Part shown: piece by piece, positions 26,179 through 37,782 of the stretch
Numbering within the stretch: the stretch's first letter is position 1
Layout: the number at the start of each line of letters is the position of its first letter
Assembly: GCA_018881555.1 (NCBI GenBank)
Contig: JACAXG010000107.1
Coordinates: 1,330,406-1,394,405 of the forward strand
Direction of reading: 5' to 3'
Source: Amblyornis subalaris
Taxonomy: Eukaryota; Chordata; Aves; Passeriformes; Ptilonorhynchidae
DNA length: 64,000 nt
Program-made: the position numbers and the translations under genes
Notes under the pieces: model-generated
Told to the model about the DNA's origin: nothing
Seen by the model: the letters and a program-made list of their open reading frames with translations, nothing else
Databases searched by the model: none

Positions 26179-27752
26179 CATTTAAGTTGTGCACTAGCTG
26201 TTATCTAACAAAAAATCTAGATTTGTGAAGAATTTATTACCTATGCTCTTTACAATATTAACTTTGACCTATTTTTATTTTTTTTTTCCTCTTGGAAAGT
26301 TGCCTTTTAGAAGAATTTTAGCACAACTCCAATAAATTGTAAGAAGTTAAAGATGATACAGGATAGTCTTATTTTAATAAAGTAGAAATATGAAGGTAGC
26401 TGCATCTTTATGATATATGCATATTACTTGATGCCTGTGCAATGTGATCATTCAAAGGACAGTATTAGAAGTGTGTGAGCAACAGGCCCTGTAAGAATTT
26501 GTTGAAGTGACAATATTTATAACCACAATTATTGAACACAAAGTTGAAAGAAATGAATAATGGTTGAAAACAATATTTAAGACTTTTAAGTAATTTTATG
26601 TAGCTAAAAAGTGAAAAACCATGTTGATTTAGGGTTTCTATAGAATTTTTGATACTTGTCTGCATTTAGTAGTAGAGGGTGTATGAAATACTATAATATC
26701 CTCACCTGCTCACCATTTTAATGCTAATTCCTTTTAAATTTTTTGAATCCAACTTCTTTTTGGTATTTTTTACCCTAATTGTCTGTGCCATGTTATTTAA
26801 TTTGTCATTCTTTAAATTAATCCAGGGAGGGTTTTTTTGTCTAAATACACACATATATGGATCACTTCCCTCTTTACAAGGCAAGGTAAGTTTTTAAATT
26901 GACTACAATACAAAATGTTATTTTTGCTACATATTATAAACCACTCCCTGGAATATAACATAATCTTGAATTCCCTTTAGCAGTTTCCAACATCCACATC
27001 AATCTTGTATCATAGAAAATATGACAGAATCAATATTGTGATGATAAACTGTAAAATATTGCTTTGGTCTGGATGCAGTGGAAATCACAAGCGGTCTGAT
27101 TCAGCATGGGAGCACTGGAACCAACTTCTTAAAATGAACAAAGTAAAAATAAGTTTGTGTTAGGTGGAAATGAGTTTATTTCATTCTTTGCTATTAACCA
27201 GCCTTTTTGTTCTCTTGCCCTTACACAGTCTCCCTTACTGGATTGAGATAATTTTTCCTCCTGATTGTGTTAATTTGGGACTGTAACTGATATGCTGCAG
27301 CTAATCTCCAGCAAATCTCCAGCATAATACAAAATATCCTAGTAGTATTCCATATGGAAATCCTCTATATGGATTTTGAAACATGTTCTGACAAATATTG
27401 ATGTCCACTGTGGCTAAAATACAAGTGAGTGGCTTTCCTCTCTAAAATTAATAAATCCCAATGATTTTGGAATATGATATATGACTCTTCCATCACTGAT
27501 CTACCGGAAAATGTTACTAATCAAGATTACCTGCTATTCATACAAAAAAAAGACAAAATGAATAGTGGTTGCAGGAGCTATGTATGAAGGATGTTCAAGA
27601 AGCTTAATGATAGATCAGTGCAACATTGAGAACAACCATTGTCTTGGTCCATGATCCATGATCTGTGGTGGATACTTGCAAAATGCTCCTTATGCTTTAT
27701 GGGGTGCCTTAGGCAGCCAACATGAATGATTAATAGATTCTTGTTGGCAGTG
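26179..27752. other. AT-rich unique DNA
   Basis: No gene or interspersed repeat is recognised. A strong donor-like AAG|GTAAGT lies at about 26883-26890 without a plausible exon. A short direct repeat AATCTCCAGC lies near 27302 and 27312. Confidence 0.5.
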
Positions 27753-28285
27753 TCATAGAATCAAAGAATCTTCCAGGTTGGAAAAGACCTCTAAGACCAT
27801 CAAGTCCAACCGTTAAGCCAACACTGCCAGGTCCACTGCATCCCCAGGTGCCACACCTACAAGTCTTTTAAACCTCTCCAGGGATGNTGACTCAACCACT
27901 TCCCTGGGCAGCCTGTGCCTGTGCTTGACAACTCTTTCCATGGTGAAATTTTTCCCAGTATCCAGTCTAAACCTCTCTGGCACAACTTGAGGCCATTTCC
28001 TCTTGTCCTGCCACTTGATACCTGTGGGAAGAGACCAACTCTCACCTGGCTACAGCCTCCTTCCAGGGAGCTGTAGATCGAGAAGATCTCCCCTGAGCCT
28101 TCTTTTCTCCAGGCTGAGGTCCCCCAGCTCCCTCAGCTGCTCTTCACAGGACTTGTGCTCCAGACTCCTCCCTAGCTCCATTCCCTTCACTGGACACACT
28201 TAACCACCTCCATCTCCTCCTTGTCATGAAGGGCCCAAAACTGATCATGGTTTCTGAGGTGCAACACAGCGTTCGAGGTGCTGTG
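27753..28285 (-). repeat. CR1 LINE, about 530 bp, minus strand
   Basis: The left edge TCATAGAATCAAAGAATC is the reverse complement of the CR1 tail. It is followed by 'ggttggaaaagacctctaag', 'gcaccttg'-type interior wording such as CTCTTGTCCTGCCACTTGAT, CTTCTTTTCTCCAGGCTGAG and CCCAGCTCCCTCAGCTGCTC. Homology can be followed to about 28285 (AAAACTGATCATGG, then CAGCGTTCGAGGTG). This is the longest CR1 piece in the window. The three small frames within it are not genes. Confidence 0.93.
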
Positions 28286-30062
28286 CTATCACACATNGAA
28301 TGGTGGCAGTGCAGAAGGATTAACAACAAATTAAGGGCAGAAGGTAACTTCTGTGCTTGAATATTTACCTTTTGTTGATTGAAACCCCTCCAAAATCAAA
28401 ATGCTTTNGTCATACCATGGAATCAATCAAAAATTTTGGTTGCCAAAGTGAAAATGCAATATCCACAGCTGAATGTAAGGAAAGCCAGAGATGAGAAATT
28501 ATATTGCTGAGCAGAACTCCCTGTGCTGGTGCTTCTAGATCGCTCTCTCAGACGATAGTAAAGTGGCTTTGATCCCCAGCTCTGTGCTCAGCTGTCAGGA
28601 CAAATACAATGTGCAGAATTAGGGCTGCTCTAACGATCCACTCACATCTGCAGGGGAACCTCGGCCTTTTGAATACTGTGTTGTCCACATGTTCTTAAAA
28701 GTGTCAGTCAGTGGTATAGATCTAGCCAGACTACACACTGTCTGACAGCACAAGCCTGATTTGGGGAAAAAATAAATCCACAGAGCAAACAGATAGGGTA
28801 GAATTAATGTCTTTTACTCCTAGCTTTCAAAAAGTGATCTGTCTAGTGTAAACTAGTCCTCTAATTGCCTTCTAAAGTTAATGGAGAGAGAAAACATATT
28901 GACATTTCCTATGTGACTCGGGATACATTATGCAATGTGAGCTTGTTGAAAATGCTAGTTCAGGAGTTTTCTGTTCAAATGACATTAGGTTATCTCCATT
29001 CAAACAGAGATGATACGTAGCAAAGCCTTGTATTTATTCTCTGAATGATTTACAAGACTTGATTTGTGCTGCTTCTGTTTTGCTTCTAAGTTATTTAAGG
29101 TGAATTAATCTCCTCTAATTTAGATGCCTTATACCTACAGCTGAACTAGAAGTCCAGGCTTCATTTAATATTCTCACACAAATCCACATTTTTAGAACAT
29201 GTTTGTATGGCTTATTGCAAAACATGTTTTAGGATTAAAATAAACTTCCTAAACCCAGCAGTTTCTGCTCACTTGTTAGAAATGAGAATAAATGTATAAC
29301 TCAGATGGATATAAGTGTCTGAAGTCAGATGAGATTAAACCTTCCCTTTAAGTTTGCCCTCTGCAGTGGTCTAACCATTGTACTTCGTGAACTGCTGACT
29401 TGGCTCGTAACTTGTGTGACCAGCAGTCGGAAAGAAGGGAAAATGAAAACGTCACTGAAGTCACCAAAGGATGACAGACGAAAATTATATTACTTGCCTT
29501 TTAATAAAGAGTGACATTACGTGCTGACTCTTACCAGCTCTTTTTTAGGAATTGGTACAGCATAATTTTTTCCTCTCTTCTTTCATATCACAGTTAACCT
29601 ATGTGCAAATAGGGAATAATCTAAAACTCTACAGAGACCTCGTGGTTATTTCACTGCTTGCATAGTCATGACAGCTCGTGCTCTGGGACTTGCGTATTAG
29701 CAAGGTTAAGACAGCCTTTTTTTCCAAGGGTAAATGTGGATGCCAGCAGCATGGAATCTCAGAAGAGTCAAAAGAAGTCTGCAATGATGACAAAATGAAG
29801 GCACCTTGGACTAATATATTCCAGACCATTAACACTGGTTAGAGACCTGAGGAAGTGACTTTATCATGCTGAGCCTAGATGGGCTGGTGGGGCTACGAAT
29901 CTGGAAAGGATAGAGAAGGCTTGAGAACTGGATTAAAATGAGAACAGGGAGTATTTAAACTAGAATTCTGTGTTAAGTTTCCTATGAAGTGTAAATGGAC
30001 CTGAGGAAACCCCTCTGGAGGTACGACAAATATTTTCCTATCCCCAGAAAGTTGCTTAAATT
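28286..30062. other. Unique DNA
   Basis: No gene or repeat is recognised. The section 28540-28680 retains several CpGs (ATCGC, AGACGAT, AACGATCC, CTCGGCC) and may be an old constrained or repeat-derived segment, which cannot be decided here. Confidence 0.45.
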
Positions 30063-30148
30063 AGAATCATAGAATATTCTGAGTTGGAAGGGACCCACAA
30101 GGATCATCGAAGTTCAGCTTCTGTGCCCTGCACAGGACAGCCCCAAAA
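30063..30148 (-). repeat. Short CR1 LINE 3' end
   Basis: AGAATCATAGAATATTCTGA, then GTTGGAAGGGACCCACAAGG, then CCCTGCACAGGACAGCCCC are the reverse complement of the CR1 subtype seen at 25280-25582. Only about 86 bases are kept. Confidence 0.9.
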
Positions 30149-30819
30149 TTAGATNAGATTAATAGATTAGATGACCACAGAAGGATCCTAGATAATTAAA
30201 TGTGATGCCAAACTCCTAGAAGGATATGTCTGATAATTCAGTAACACCCTTGGTTTTGATGAAGATGTATGAGAAGGTTTTACCAGTAATTCTTGGAGAC
30301 CACAGTTGCTAAACAGACACAACACAATGGAAATTCTTGTTCTGACACTGTGCTATTGACCTTTACTACACACAGCCTTTGATTTACATTCTAGGAGCCA
30401 CCAAATGTGCTACTCCATTGGGGAACATTCACAATGCAGCTAAACTCCTAGAGAAAGCTTTCCAACAGATCAGAATTTGGAATTGTGGTTCCTTATTCAA
30501 GTGCACAACAGCTGACAGCGCTTTGTCAGGCAAGGAAATATGTGGTCTCCGCTTCCTTTTAGGTTAAGTGGATCCCATGGATCCCATATCAATCTCCCAG
30601 TGGTGTTTATTTGCCACAAAGAGAGCTACATACCATCGAGGTTCTCCCTGTGGATTTGAGCTGCAGCACCGGGGAAGAAAGATTAATGAGCCAACGAGGA
30701 CGTAAAAAAGAACATTTCCTGTGGAAATGTACAGCTCCTCCAATAGGGCATGCACACATCTCTGNGCTCGGTAATCTGAAAAGTACAAGCTTAGTTTTAT
30801 GGAAGCATTGAGGTGACTT
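30149..30819. other. Unique DNA
   Basis: Nothing is recognised. Two short minus-strand frames and one plus-strand frame overlap at 30564-30876 and have no known domain. Confidence 0.5.
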
Positions 30820-31290
30820 CAATTTGCTTTTGGGTGTGAAAGAATGGATTAATTCCATGAGGTTTATACGATGCACCAGCTAATGAAACAGTTCTCGCAA
30901 ACACGGATGGTCAGTAAAGAAAGAGCTTGTAAGAAAAAAATCCTTTCAAATCCAAAGAGCATGAAAAATAAAGACTCGTGACAAAAGGAGGAAAACACAA
31001 AGTTTATCTGTAAGTGAAATACATGCAGGCGCTACTGCAAAGGAATTTAAATGTGTATATAATGAGCAGCTACACACGCACAAAAGTAGCTGTCACACAC
31101 TGTATAGTATGCATAAAAGCCCCAACAAGTTGCACAGTGTGAGGAATAGTTGCTTCTGGATCAGCGCACAGTCATTTAGTAGTTCTATCAAGCTGACAGC
31201 GAGCGTCCCGGGCCCGATACACATGACTGCCCAAGAAGAGTGTCTCTGGATGTCAGCCTGGTGTACGTCAATGAAACAAGAGTAGAGCAG
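30820..31290. other. Candidate conserved noncoding block
   Basis: The DNA is not repetitive and keeps a cluster of CpGs at 31165-31270 (AGCGCAC, AGCGAGCGTCCCGGGCCCGA, ACGTCAATG), set in a TALE/homeodomain-like context (CTGACAG, GGATTAATTCC). The CGTCAATG is a CRE-like half site. This composition differs from the surrounding AT-rich DNA. It is an inference, because no alignment is available. Confidence 0.25.
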
Positions 31291-31884
31291 AATCAAAACA
31301 AGTTAACAAACCAGCAGCCAGCTTGTTTCTGCNGTGGTAACAGAACCAGGGGCTAACTGAGGCTTTCTTTATAAAACTCGTAAGGCTATGTCGGTGACCT
31401 CAGAACCACTGACCCACAGATGCTGGATACAGTGAGGATGAAAGGGTTGGTTTTCTTTCTCTTANTCCTTTTTTTTTTTCTTCCCTTCTGAATTTCTAGG
31501 TGTCTTGCACTCTGGTCTGAGGCGACTGAAACCCTGGCTATTGTTCTCCTTCTTTGTTTGCTTATGTTGGTTAAACACCGTTCAAGATCTGGGCTAACAA
31601 GCACTGTTGGGTAGTCACTTCTGATCATTCTAATGGTCCTTTTGAAGGCTTGGGTTCATTTTACTGTTTTAATGTTCTGTGTCTATCAGAAGATCAATCN
31701 TNTGCAATACCCTGGTTGTTTAATATNTATCAGGTAGATCACTGCAACCAGAAATCTTGACAGGACTGTTTTCCTGGACAGGCTGGAGAGTGAGGATATA
31801 GTTCAGTTTGATTAGCAGATAAATTCTTTCAGGAAAGGAATACGAACAGATCACTTTAGGGAAAATGGGCTAAGAGTTTCTTTT
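31291..31884. other. Unique DNA left of the LTR
   Basis: A poly-T run with an N lies at about 31463-31480. No gene or repeat body is recognised. Confidence 0.5.
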
Positions 31885-31990
31885 TGGTAGCTACAATCGG
31901 CGATTCCTAGCACGGACCCCGCCTGGCGCAAGTAAATCCACACATGGACAACGTTGCACGAACAAAGTCCACTTTAGTGAGAGAACATGC

Positions 31991-32000
31991 AGTTTATATA
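31991..32000 (-). promoter_or_regulatory. LTR TATA box
   Basis: The minus strand reads TATATAAACT, a good TATA box just downstream of the CArG/CCAAT array and upstream of the putative R-U5 of the LTR. Confidence 0.55.
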
Positions 32001-32026
32001 ACCTTCTTTCNACCACCNGTTTCATT

Positions 32027-32208
32027 CCTTATATGGTAATCTTTTGGTCAGCCAGCCAATTACACACCTTCAGTCCTTATATGGCTTATAGATCAGTCTC
32101 ANTCCTTATATGGTATTCTTTTGGTCACCCAACCAATCACAGATCTTCAGACCTTATATGGTAATCTTTAGTCACTCAACCAATCACAGATCTTCAGACC
32201 TTATTTGG
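32027..32208 (-). promoter_or_regulatory. Tandem CArG/CCAAT enhancer array in the LTR U3
   Basis: Four copies of CCTTATATGG (32027, 32075, 32104 and 32152) and one of CCTTATTTGG (32199) fit the SRF-binding CArG consensus CC(A/T)6GG. Three CCAAT boxes lie between them (32056, 32133, 32180). Full units are about 48 bases long, and the second is cut to 29. The units share GGTAATCTTT and AATCACAGATCTTCAGACC wording. Known retroviral LTRs often carry repeated enhancers, and CArG and CCAAT boxes are used in avian ones. Activity here is inferred. Confidence 0.7.
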
Positions 32209-32244
32209 TAATCTTCTGGGGACCTGTGGTCCCACAAGCTACCA

Positions 32245-33089
32245 CTAGGCACATCTTACTACCACAGCAAGGCAGGAACCAAAGCTGGAACATGATAGGG
32301 CTATTTGGCTGGAAGAAACCTTCCTTCAGAAATTGATATCTGGGGATTAAATTTTTCCCATATCATTTTCTAAAAAAACAATTTAATTTTGAGGGTGGAG
32401 AAGTGTAATTACGCCTGGAGTAGAGGCACCTGAACCAGATGTAAACAATTAGTTTAATATCAAGTTCAGCATGGACTAACAGAGCTCTGGACTCACTAGG
32501 CACTGCAGTCAGCCCATGATGAGTTCTCCAATGGCAGAACTGCTGCAAACATCACTTTGGCCACTTCAAAGCTATGTCAAGGACTGAACTGCAGTACCAC
32601 AGTGACCTCTAATTCAACTGATATGTATTTCTAATGTTTTCCTCTCCTGAGAACGTGCATTCCCTCTACTCACTGCCAAAATCCTCCCTGGCCCCCTCAG
32701 TGGCTCATTGCAAAAGTCACAATTGTTCAAATCAAGACCTGATTTTGAATTTGAATTCTTTAAATGCTTGTAAACTTACAGTGAATAGTCCCCAAGACCC
32801 AAAATTCTAACAATGCAGTCAGCGGAGCATCCTCTTATACCCGGCTTCAATGAATTTTAGAAGGGACAAACTAATTAAAAAATAATGTGCTGTGCACGTA
32901 TAATTTTAATATTGAACGCAGGAGATGCACAGGGCACCTTGATCATATGGAAAACACTTTGTTTTAAGATCTATTAAAGAGTTTAAGATTAAAAGGATTC
33001 TTATGTTCAGACTGATAGACACAATCACAAATACATCTCCACATCTGCTCCATTTTCACAACTGAATTAAGGAACATTTTCCCCCCAAT
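32245..33089. other. Unique DNA
   Basis: No gene or repeat is recognised. A 61-codon minus-strand frame at 32363-32548 has no known motif. Confidence 0.5.
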
Positions 33090-33200
33090 GAGTTTAATTA
33101 ACTTTAAGAACAAGCTAAATTAGTTTAAAAGGCAATTAAAATGCAAGCGTATAAATTGTAATTAAAACTGCATGCTGTTTATAGATATTTTTTTCTAAAT
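33090..33200. promoter_or_regulatory. Cluster of ATTA-type homeodomain cores
   Basis: TTTAATTAACTTTAAG, TAAATTAG, GGCAATTAAAATG and GTAATTAAAAC occur within about 80 bases, with one retained CpG (AAGCGTA). Such clusters are seen in developmental enhancers, but AT-rich DNA produces them by chance too. Confidence 0.2.
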
Positions 33201-33500
33201 ATTTAAAGAAGATATTTTCCAAATGAAAAAACAGAAGTTCTACAGTCAGTAAATAATTCAGTTCAGAAAAATAAGAAAAAAGATTTTCTTACACATGTAG
33301 ATTTTAAAAAATCTAATTTGTTAGAAATTAATATTGCAGAATATTGTATCAGCCTCCCACTGGAAAATAATGATAATTTGCTTTGCAGATGCATTTTTTC
33401 TTATGGTGAGATGAAATTGGTTGGCTCTTTTATTGGTTTGGGGGATATCAGATTTATTGGGATGTGTTAAGCATGTCTGAGTCAGTTTTGCCTGAACTTT
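33201..33500. other. Unique AT-rich DNA
   Basis: Nothing is recognised between the ATTA cluster and the CR1 relic. Confidence 0.5.
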
Positions 33501-33579
33501 ACTTCTGGCAGTGCTGGGTTAGTGCTTGGACTCGATGATCTTAGAGGTCTTTTATAACCTTAATGACCCTCTGATTCTT
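33501..33579 (+). repeat. Short CR1 LINE 3' end
   Basis: CTTCTGGCAGTGCTGGGTTA, then TTGGACTCGATGATCTTAGA, then GGTCTTTTATAACCTTAATG and a CTGATTCT end match the plus-strand CR1 3' terminus of the same type as 9951-10067. Confidence 0.85.
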
Positions 33580-33810
33580 GCTGCATTTCATGTGTTTCAC
33601 ACTGAGCACTTTTTCCTTTATATCTTCTTTTCCTCCACCTATGTTCATTATCTGGAAAGGAACCCTTTATTGGTGTCCTCAAAACTGTATAGTTAACCCA
33701 ACCAACTTTTAAGAGGTGTTTTTTCTCTCTTCTATTTCCTTTGAGCAACACAGATGATGTGAATGGAGCACACATCGGCCCTGTCCTCCAAAAAGGAGAT
33801 CACGCTTTCC

Positions 33811-33882
33811 TGGCTCTACACCTCCCACGGTGCAGTCACAGGCAAATCACTTCACCTCTCTGTGTTCATCTTGTCTTCTGGC
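33811..33882 (+). repeat. MIR-like SINE relic
   Basis: GGCAAATCACTTCACCTCTC followed by TGTG closely follows the MIR core motif GGCAAGTCACTTAACCTCTCTGTG on the plus strand, and a diverged TCATCTTGTC follows. MIR relics are present at low density in bird genomes. Confidence 0.45.
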
Positions 33883-36800
33883 CAAACATATTTTGGTCAA
33901 TCGGCAACCGCTTCTCACTGTTTGGAGCATTCCTAGGAAAATCAAGGTCTTGGCTCAGTCAGTCACGTCAGGTACCTCAGACAGAAATCCCTACAAGTGG
34001 CAGAAACACCATGAGTGAGAACNCATCTGACAGAACGTGAATAATTGCATGAATATCCATTATAAAAATATGACACTCTGGGGATTTCTAAACATTTTCC
34101 TCANACATCACATAACCTGGGGGGTTGTCTTTGAGTGAGTAATGGTGATCACACACTGTTGCAAACTGAAACACTGTATTATTTNTTCCCTTGCAGCTTA
34201 ATGTTGTCAAAAAGAAAATTCCTATTGAATGTGTGGCAGACAGGATTCAAACATCACAGAAAAGGCCTCACAAGTTGTTGATCTTCATCCATAGAACTAA
34301 AAAATGAAATACATCTTTAATAATGACTATATAAAAATCTGAGTTTGAATTTCAGTAATTAATGTGAATAACAGAAGCCTCGGTTTGGTTTTGATTTTGT
34401 TTTCATGTTTCAAAATTAAAAATCTAGTTAAGTGGTCTCACCTAAACTTTGTGAAATTACTGAGATAGATTTCTGACTACAATAAACTATATTTGGCTAA
34501 ACCCATTTTCGTGTGAGAATAGGATTTATACAGAAAATCAGAAATTCAAGTTGCAAGAGTACACTTAAAATATCTATCACAGTTCTCAATTTTTACAGCT
34601 TTAAGTGACTAAAGTTCTTGAAAGTGTAGGAGTTCTAAAGGATTTGAGACAGTTTAAAAATCTGTCATTTGTTAGCTTTCTGAAAGAAAGATACATGAAT
34701 ATAAAGAACAAGATAACAGCACAAAAGGGCTTTGTAACTGCCAATGAAACAAAACTGCATATTTCAACAGAGATATAAATGTTAGAGTTTTAAATAAAAA
34801 ATGGATAGAAAATGAATGACTTGCTCTTTCTCTCTTCAAATTGGTGGATTTGAAGGGGTTAGTCTTGTTTCTAACTCCAGAGAATCTTTCTTGTTTGTCT
34901 TATATGATCAAAAAAAGATAAGAGCATTCAGGGGGAAAGATGTCTACTGTGTATAATAGGAATAGTTTGATTTTTCAGCACAACCCTTATTCATAGCAGG
35001 GATACTTCATAAGAAGCTTATGAATTTCTATTTTAATCCACCAGCCAATTTCCATTTGCAACTATTTGTGATACAATGCTAGAATTCCACTCAAGAGCTG
35101 GTTCAAAAAACCCCCTAAAAATACCAAACTAATTGTGCCTGGGCTCTGATTTGAACTGACCTGCAGTTTGTGTGACTCGTCAGCAGGAAGAATGTTAAAT
35201 CTGGTCCATCTTTAAATAAAACCAATCAGGCAGGGCACACACATGGACCACCAGGAAGGAAAAACCCTAATTGCATTAGCTTGTTGACAAGTTACAGGAC
35301 ATGTAAGGAGAATCAAGCATGTCTCAGTTGCTGTGCCTGGGGGAAAACCCAGTGTAGGTTCAAGAAATAGTGAAGCAATGCCAATAATATTATTTATGCC
35401 ACGACAAAAGAGGAAAGAGATCTTATGCTTTTATTTGCTGTAGGGACAGAATTATATTCCTGCTTAATATCCAGGGTTTTTTGGTTAACTGGATGTTTGG
35501 ACAGAAGTATTATTGATAAAGTAATTGGCATTTTGTGAAGTGTCAGATATTGTGTATTGTCCAGCATAACTAAACAGGTACTCTGAATCACTTGCAATGA
35601 TTTTCCTATCAACAAAGCATTTTAGAGTACTAATTGCAGTAATTATTATCATTATTTCTCATACTTTGGGAAGGACTTTGGAGTATCTCCTAAATCTCAT
35701 ATCAGAAAGTTTGCTACCACTGAAATATTTCCCTGTGTGGCTTGCTGAAGTAGATACATTTTGCTTTAAAATCAAGTTGTAAAATCTAGGGAATAAAAGA
35801 AAAAAGAAAAACCAGGGAGAAGAATTTTTCAAAAAAATTAGATTAATTTTTGATCTGTGATTAAGTACAAAAAAGTTGGCATTTTTTTTTTACAGCTGCA
35901 ACATTATGTTTTTCTTTTGCCCATTAATTTCTTGTATCCTGGGATATCTGTATTAACTTCATCCATTTATTTAAGATCTGTTAGGAAATTAAGGATGAAG
36001 TAATGGTTCTATATTTCCAAGGGGGTTAAAAGGTCAAGTGTTCTAAAGTTGTCTCCTCTAGTTGCTGGAATATCTTTGCTTAGGGATTGGATTTTTTATT
36101 AGGGACCTTTTTTCACAGTGAGCTTGTAATTGTGAAAATAAAAATGTCCCCTCGACCTTCATCTGACAAAGTGAAAGTTTTGACAAAGACCTCAGAAAAG
36201 TGACATGAGAACACCTCTATAATAGTAAGCATGTATCCATTCATAATTGAGAGAAAACCTTCATTTATTCAGAGCCTTATTTAGAATCTCATTATCTTCT
36301 TCTAGCCTTTGATAATAGGGTCATGGGTTTCTAGAATACACTTTGAGTTTTAAAGTAAAATGCAAATTAACAGTGTGCTTTCTCTCACCATTTATGTGAA
36401 CTTTATTCCTACAAGCACACCACAGCCTCCTAATGACTGCTGCTCAATGCCCATAGAAGTTTTCATCCTGTGTGAGTACAGAGAATTGAACCAAAAGGCC
36501 GAAATGAAAGTCATTTAGTGGAAACAATCCCATTGATTCCCACGAACTTCAGGAGTGTGATCTTAAATCACCACATTTATGTACGGAATTTGCTGAGTAC
36601 ACACTGGAAAGAGACTCCTGGTAATAGAAGACAAATTGGCTCACTATTGTGGTGCTTTCTGTAGAATTAAAACCTTAGAGTGCCAATTATGTGTAAGAAG
36701 TGCTTCTTCCCTTGCAAAGCTTTAATTTGTCAAGTTAAACGTTTTTTCAAAAATGAAAATAAATTTGCTTTTCGTAGAGAAGCTTTGAACTCAGTGAGAC

Positions 36801-37704
36801 CTAAAGAAGAGCTTATGTGCCCAGAAACCTGTCTATTTTTTTTCCAGCTGTGTCAGTTGGGGTGATAAGAAATATTATCTCTCAAGACTTATTTGAAGAG
36901 CAACCACAATGTCATATAGTGGGAAACTAGGAATCTCCATCTATTTGGTTCTTTGAAGAGTAGATTATTTGCACTCTCCATGCACAGAGAGAAGATATTT
37001 TTTACAGTAAATAACTCACTAATCTAGCATGTCAGGATCCAGTAGCTGGAAGCTGAAACTAGACAGATTCAGATTGGAAATAAGACATCCATTTTTAAGT
37101 TAGGAAAAATTGCATCGGCTTCCAGAGTGAGATAGGTATTTAAGATAGGAGGGATGAATCATGCTCTCGAGATGTGTCTCTCTCCTTTGGTTGTTGAGAC
37201 ACCCCAAAGGGGTACGTATCTAACTTTCAAATGGATAAAACCAGGTGAGATAAATCTGAATTTATTACATTGAGATAATATTCTATGTGTTTCTTATTAT
37301 GTAACAGGCACTGCACAAAGTAGTTTAACTGTAGGATTTTGGAAAATTGCTCTGGAATATTACAGTGCTTTTAATAACTGAGACAAGTTTAGGAAGAATT
37401 AAATGTCCCAAAGTATTTAACTGCATGTGTGTAATGAAATGCATTCAGTTAGAAATGGGGATTACAGTCCTTATGATTTTTAAATCACTCTTCAGCTTAC
37501 CTCTAGAACAGGGCAGATCAGATTTGCTAAATCAAATCATCTGAAGGGTATTTGCATGACTGATTTCTAAAAGCATTAAATTGACGGAGAAGGGAGCATC
37601 AGTTATGCATTTAAGACAGATTTGCTAATGATAATGATGGTCACATGACTTTCAGATTATGTACCATGGAGAGATTGTTCGTGATCTCACCATACTGATT
37701 GTTT
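33883..37704. other. Unique AT-rich DNA
   Basis: No gene is supported. 'aatcccattgattcccacgaacttcaggag' at about 36526-36555 may be a worn copy of the palindromic repeat at 24681-24749. Small frames of 60-73 codons have no known motif. Confidence 0.45.
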
Positions 37705-37782
37705 TTTCTCCCAATGTTTCTTTTTCAGGGCATGAAGATGGAGAATATCTCTGAGGCTCAGCAAATATATGAATATGAATGA
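37705..37782 (+). other. Splice-acceptor-like site before a 16-codon frame
   Basis: A strong pyrimidine tract at 37702-37726 ends in CAG at 37726-37728. The next ATG (37732) opens a frame of 16 codons that ends with TGA at 37780-37782. A larger 126-codon frame starts downstream at 37783 in the same phase and has no known domain. This could be the 3' exon of a long noncoding RNA or an alternative exon, or it could be chance, since acceptor-like tracts are common. Confidence 0.12.

Larger units (their letters stand above)
31885..32244 (-). mobile_element. Solo LTR of an endogenous retrovirus, minus strand (360 bp)
   Basis: The ends are perfect 8-base inverted repeats, TGGTAGCT (31885-31892) and AGCTACCA (32237-32244), giving the TG...CA ends typical of LTRs. 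Read on the minus strand, a tandem-repeat U3 with CArG and CCAAT boxes is followed by TATATAAACT (31991-32000 on the plus strand) and then about 100 bases of R-U5. No internal retroviral sequence adjoins either side, so it is a solo LTR. I see no matching target duplication (TCTTTT on the left, CTAGGC on the right). The U3 style recalls avian retroviral LTRs that use CArG and CCAAT elements, but I do not assign a family. Confidence 0.7.
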
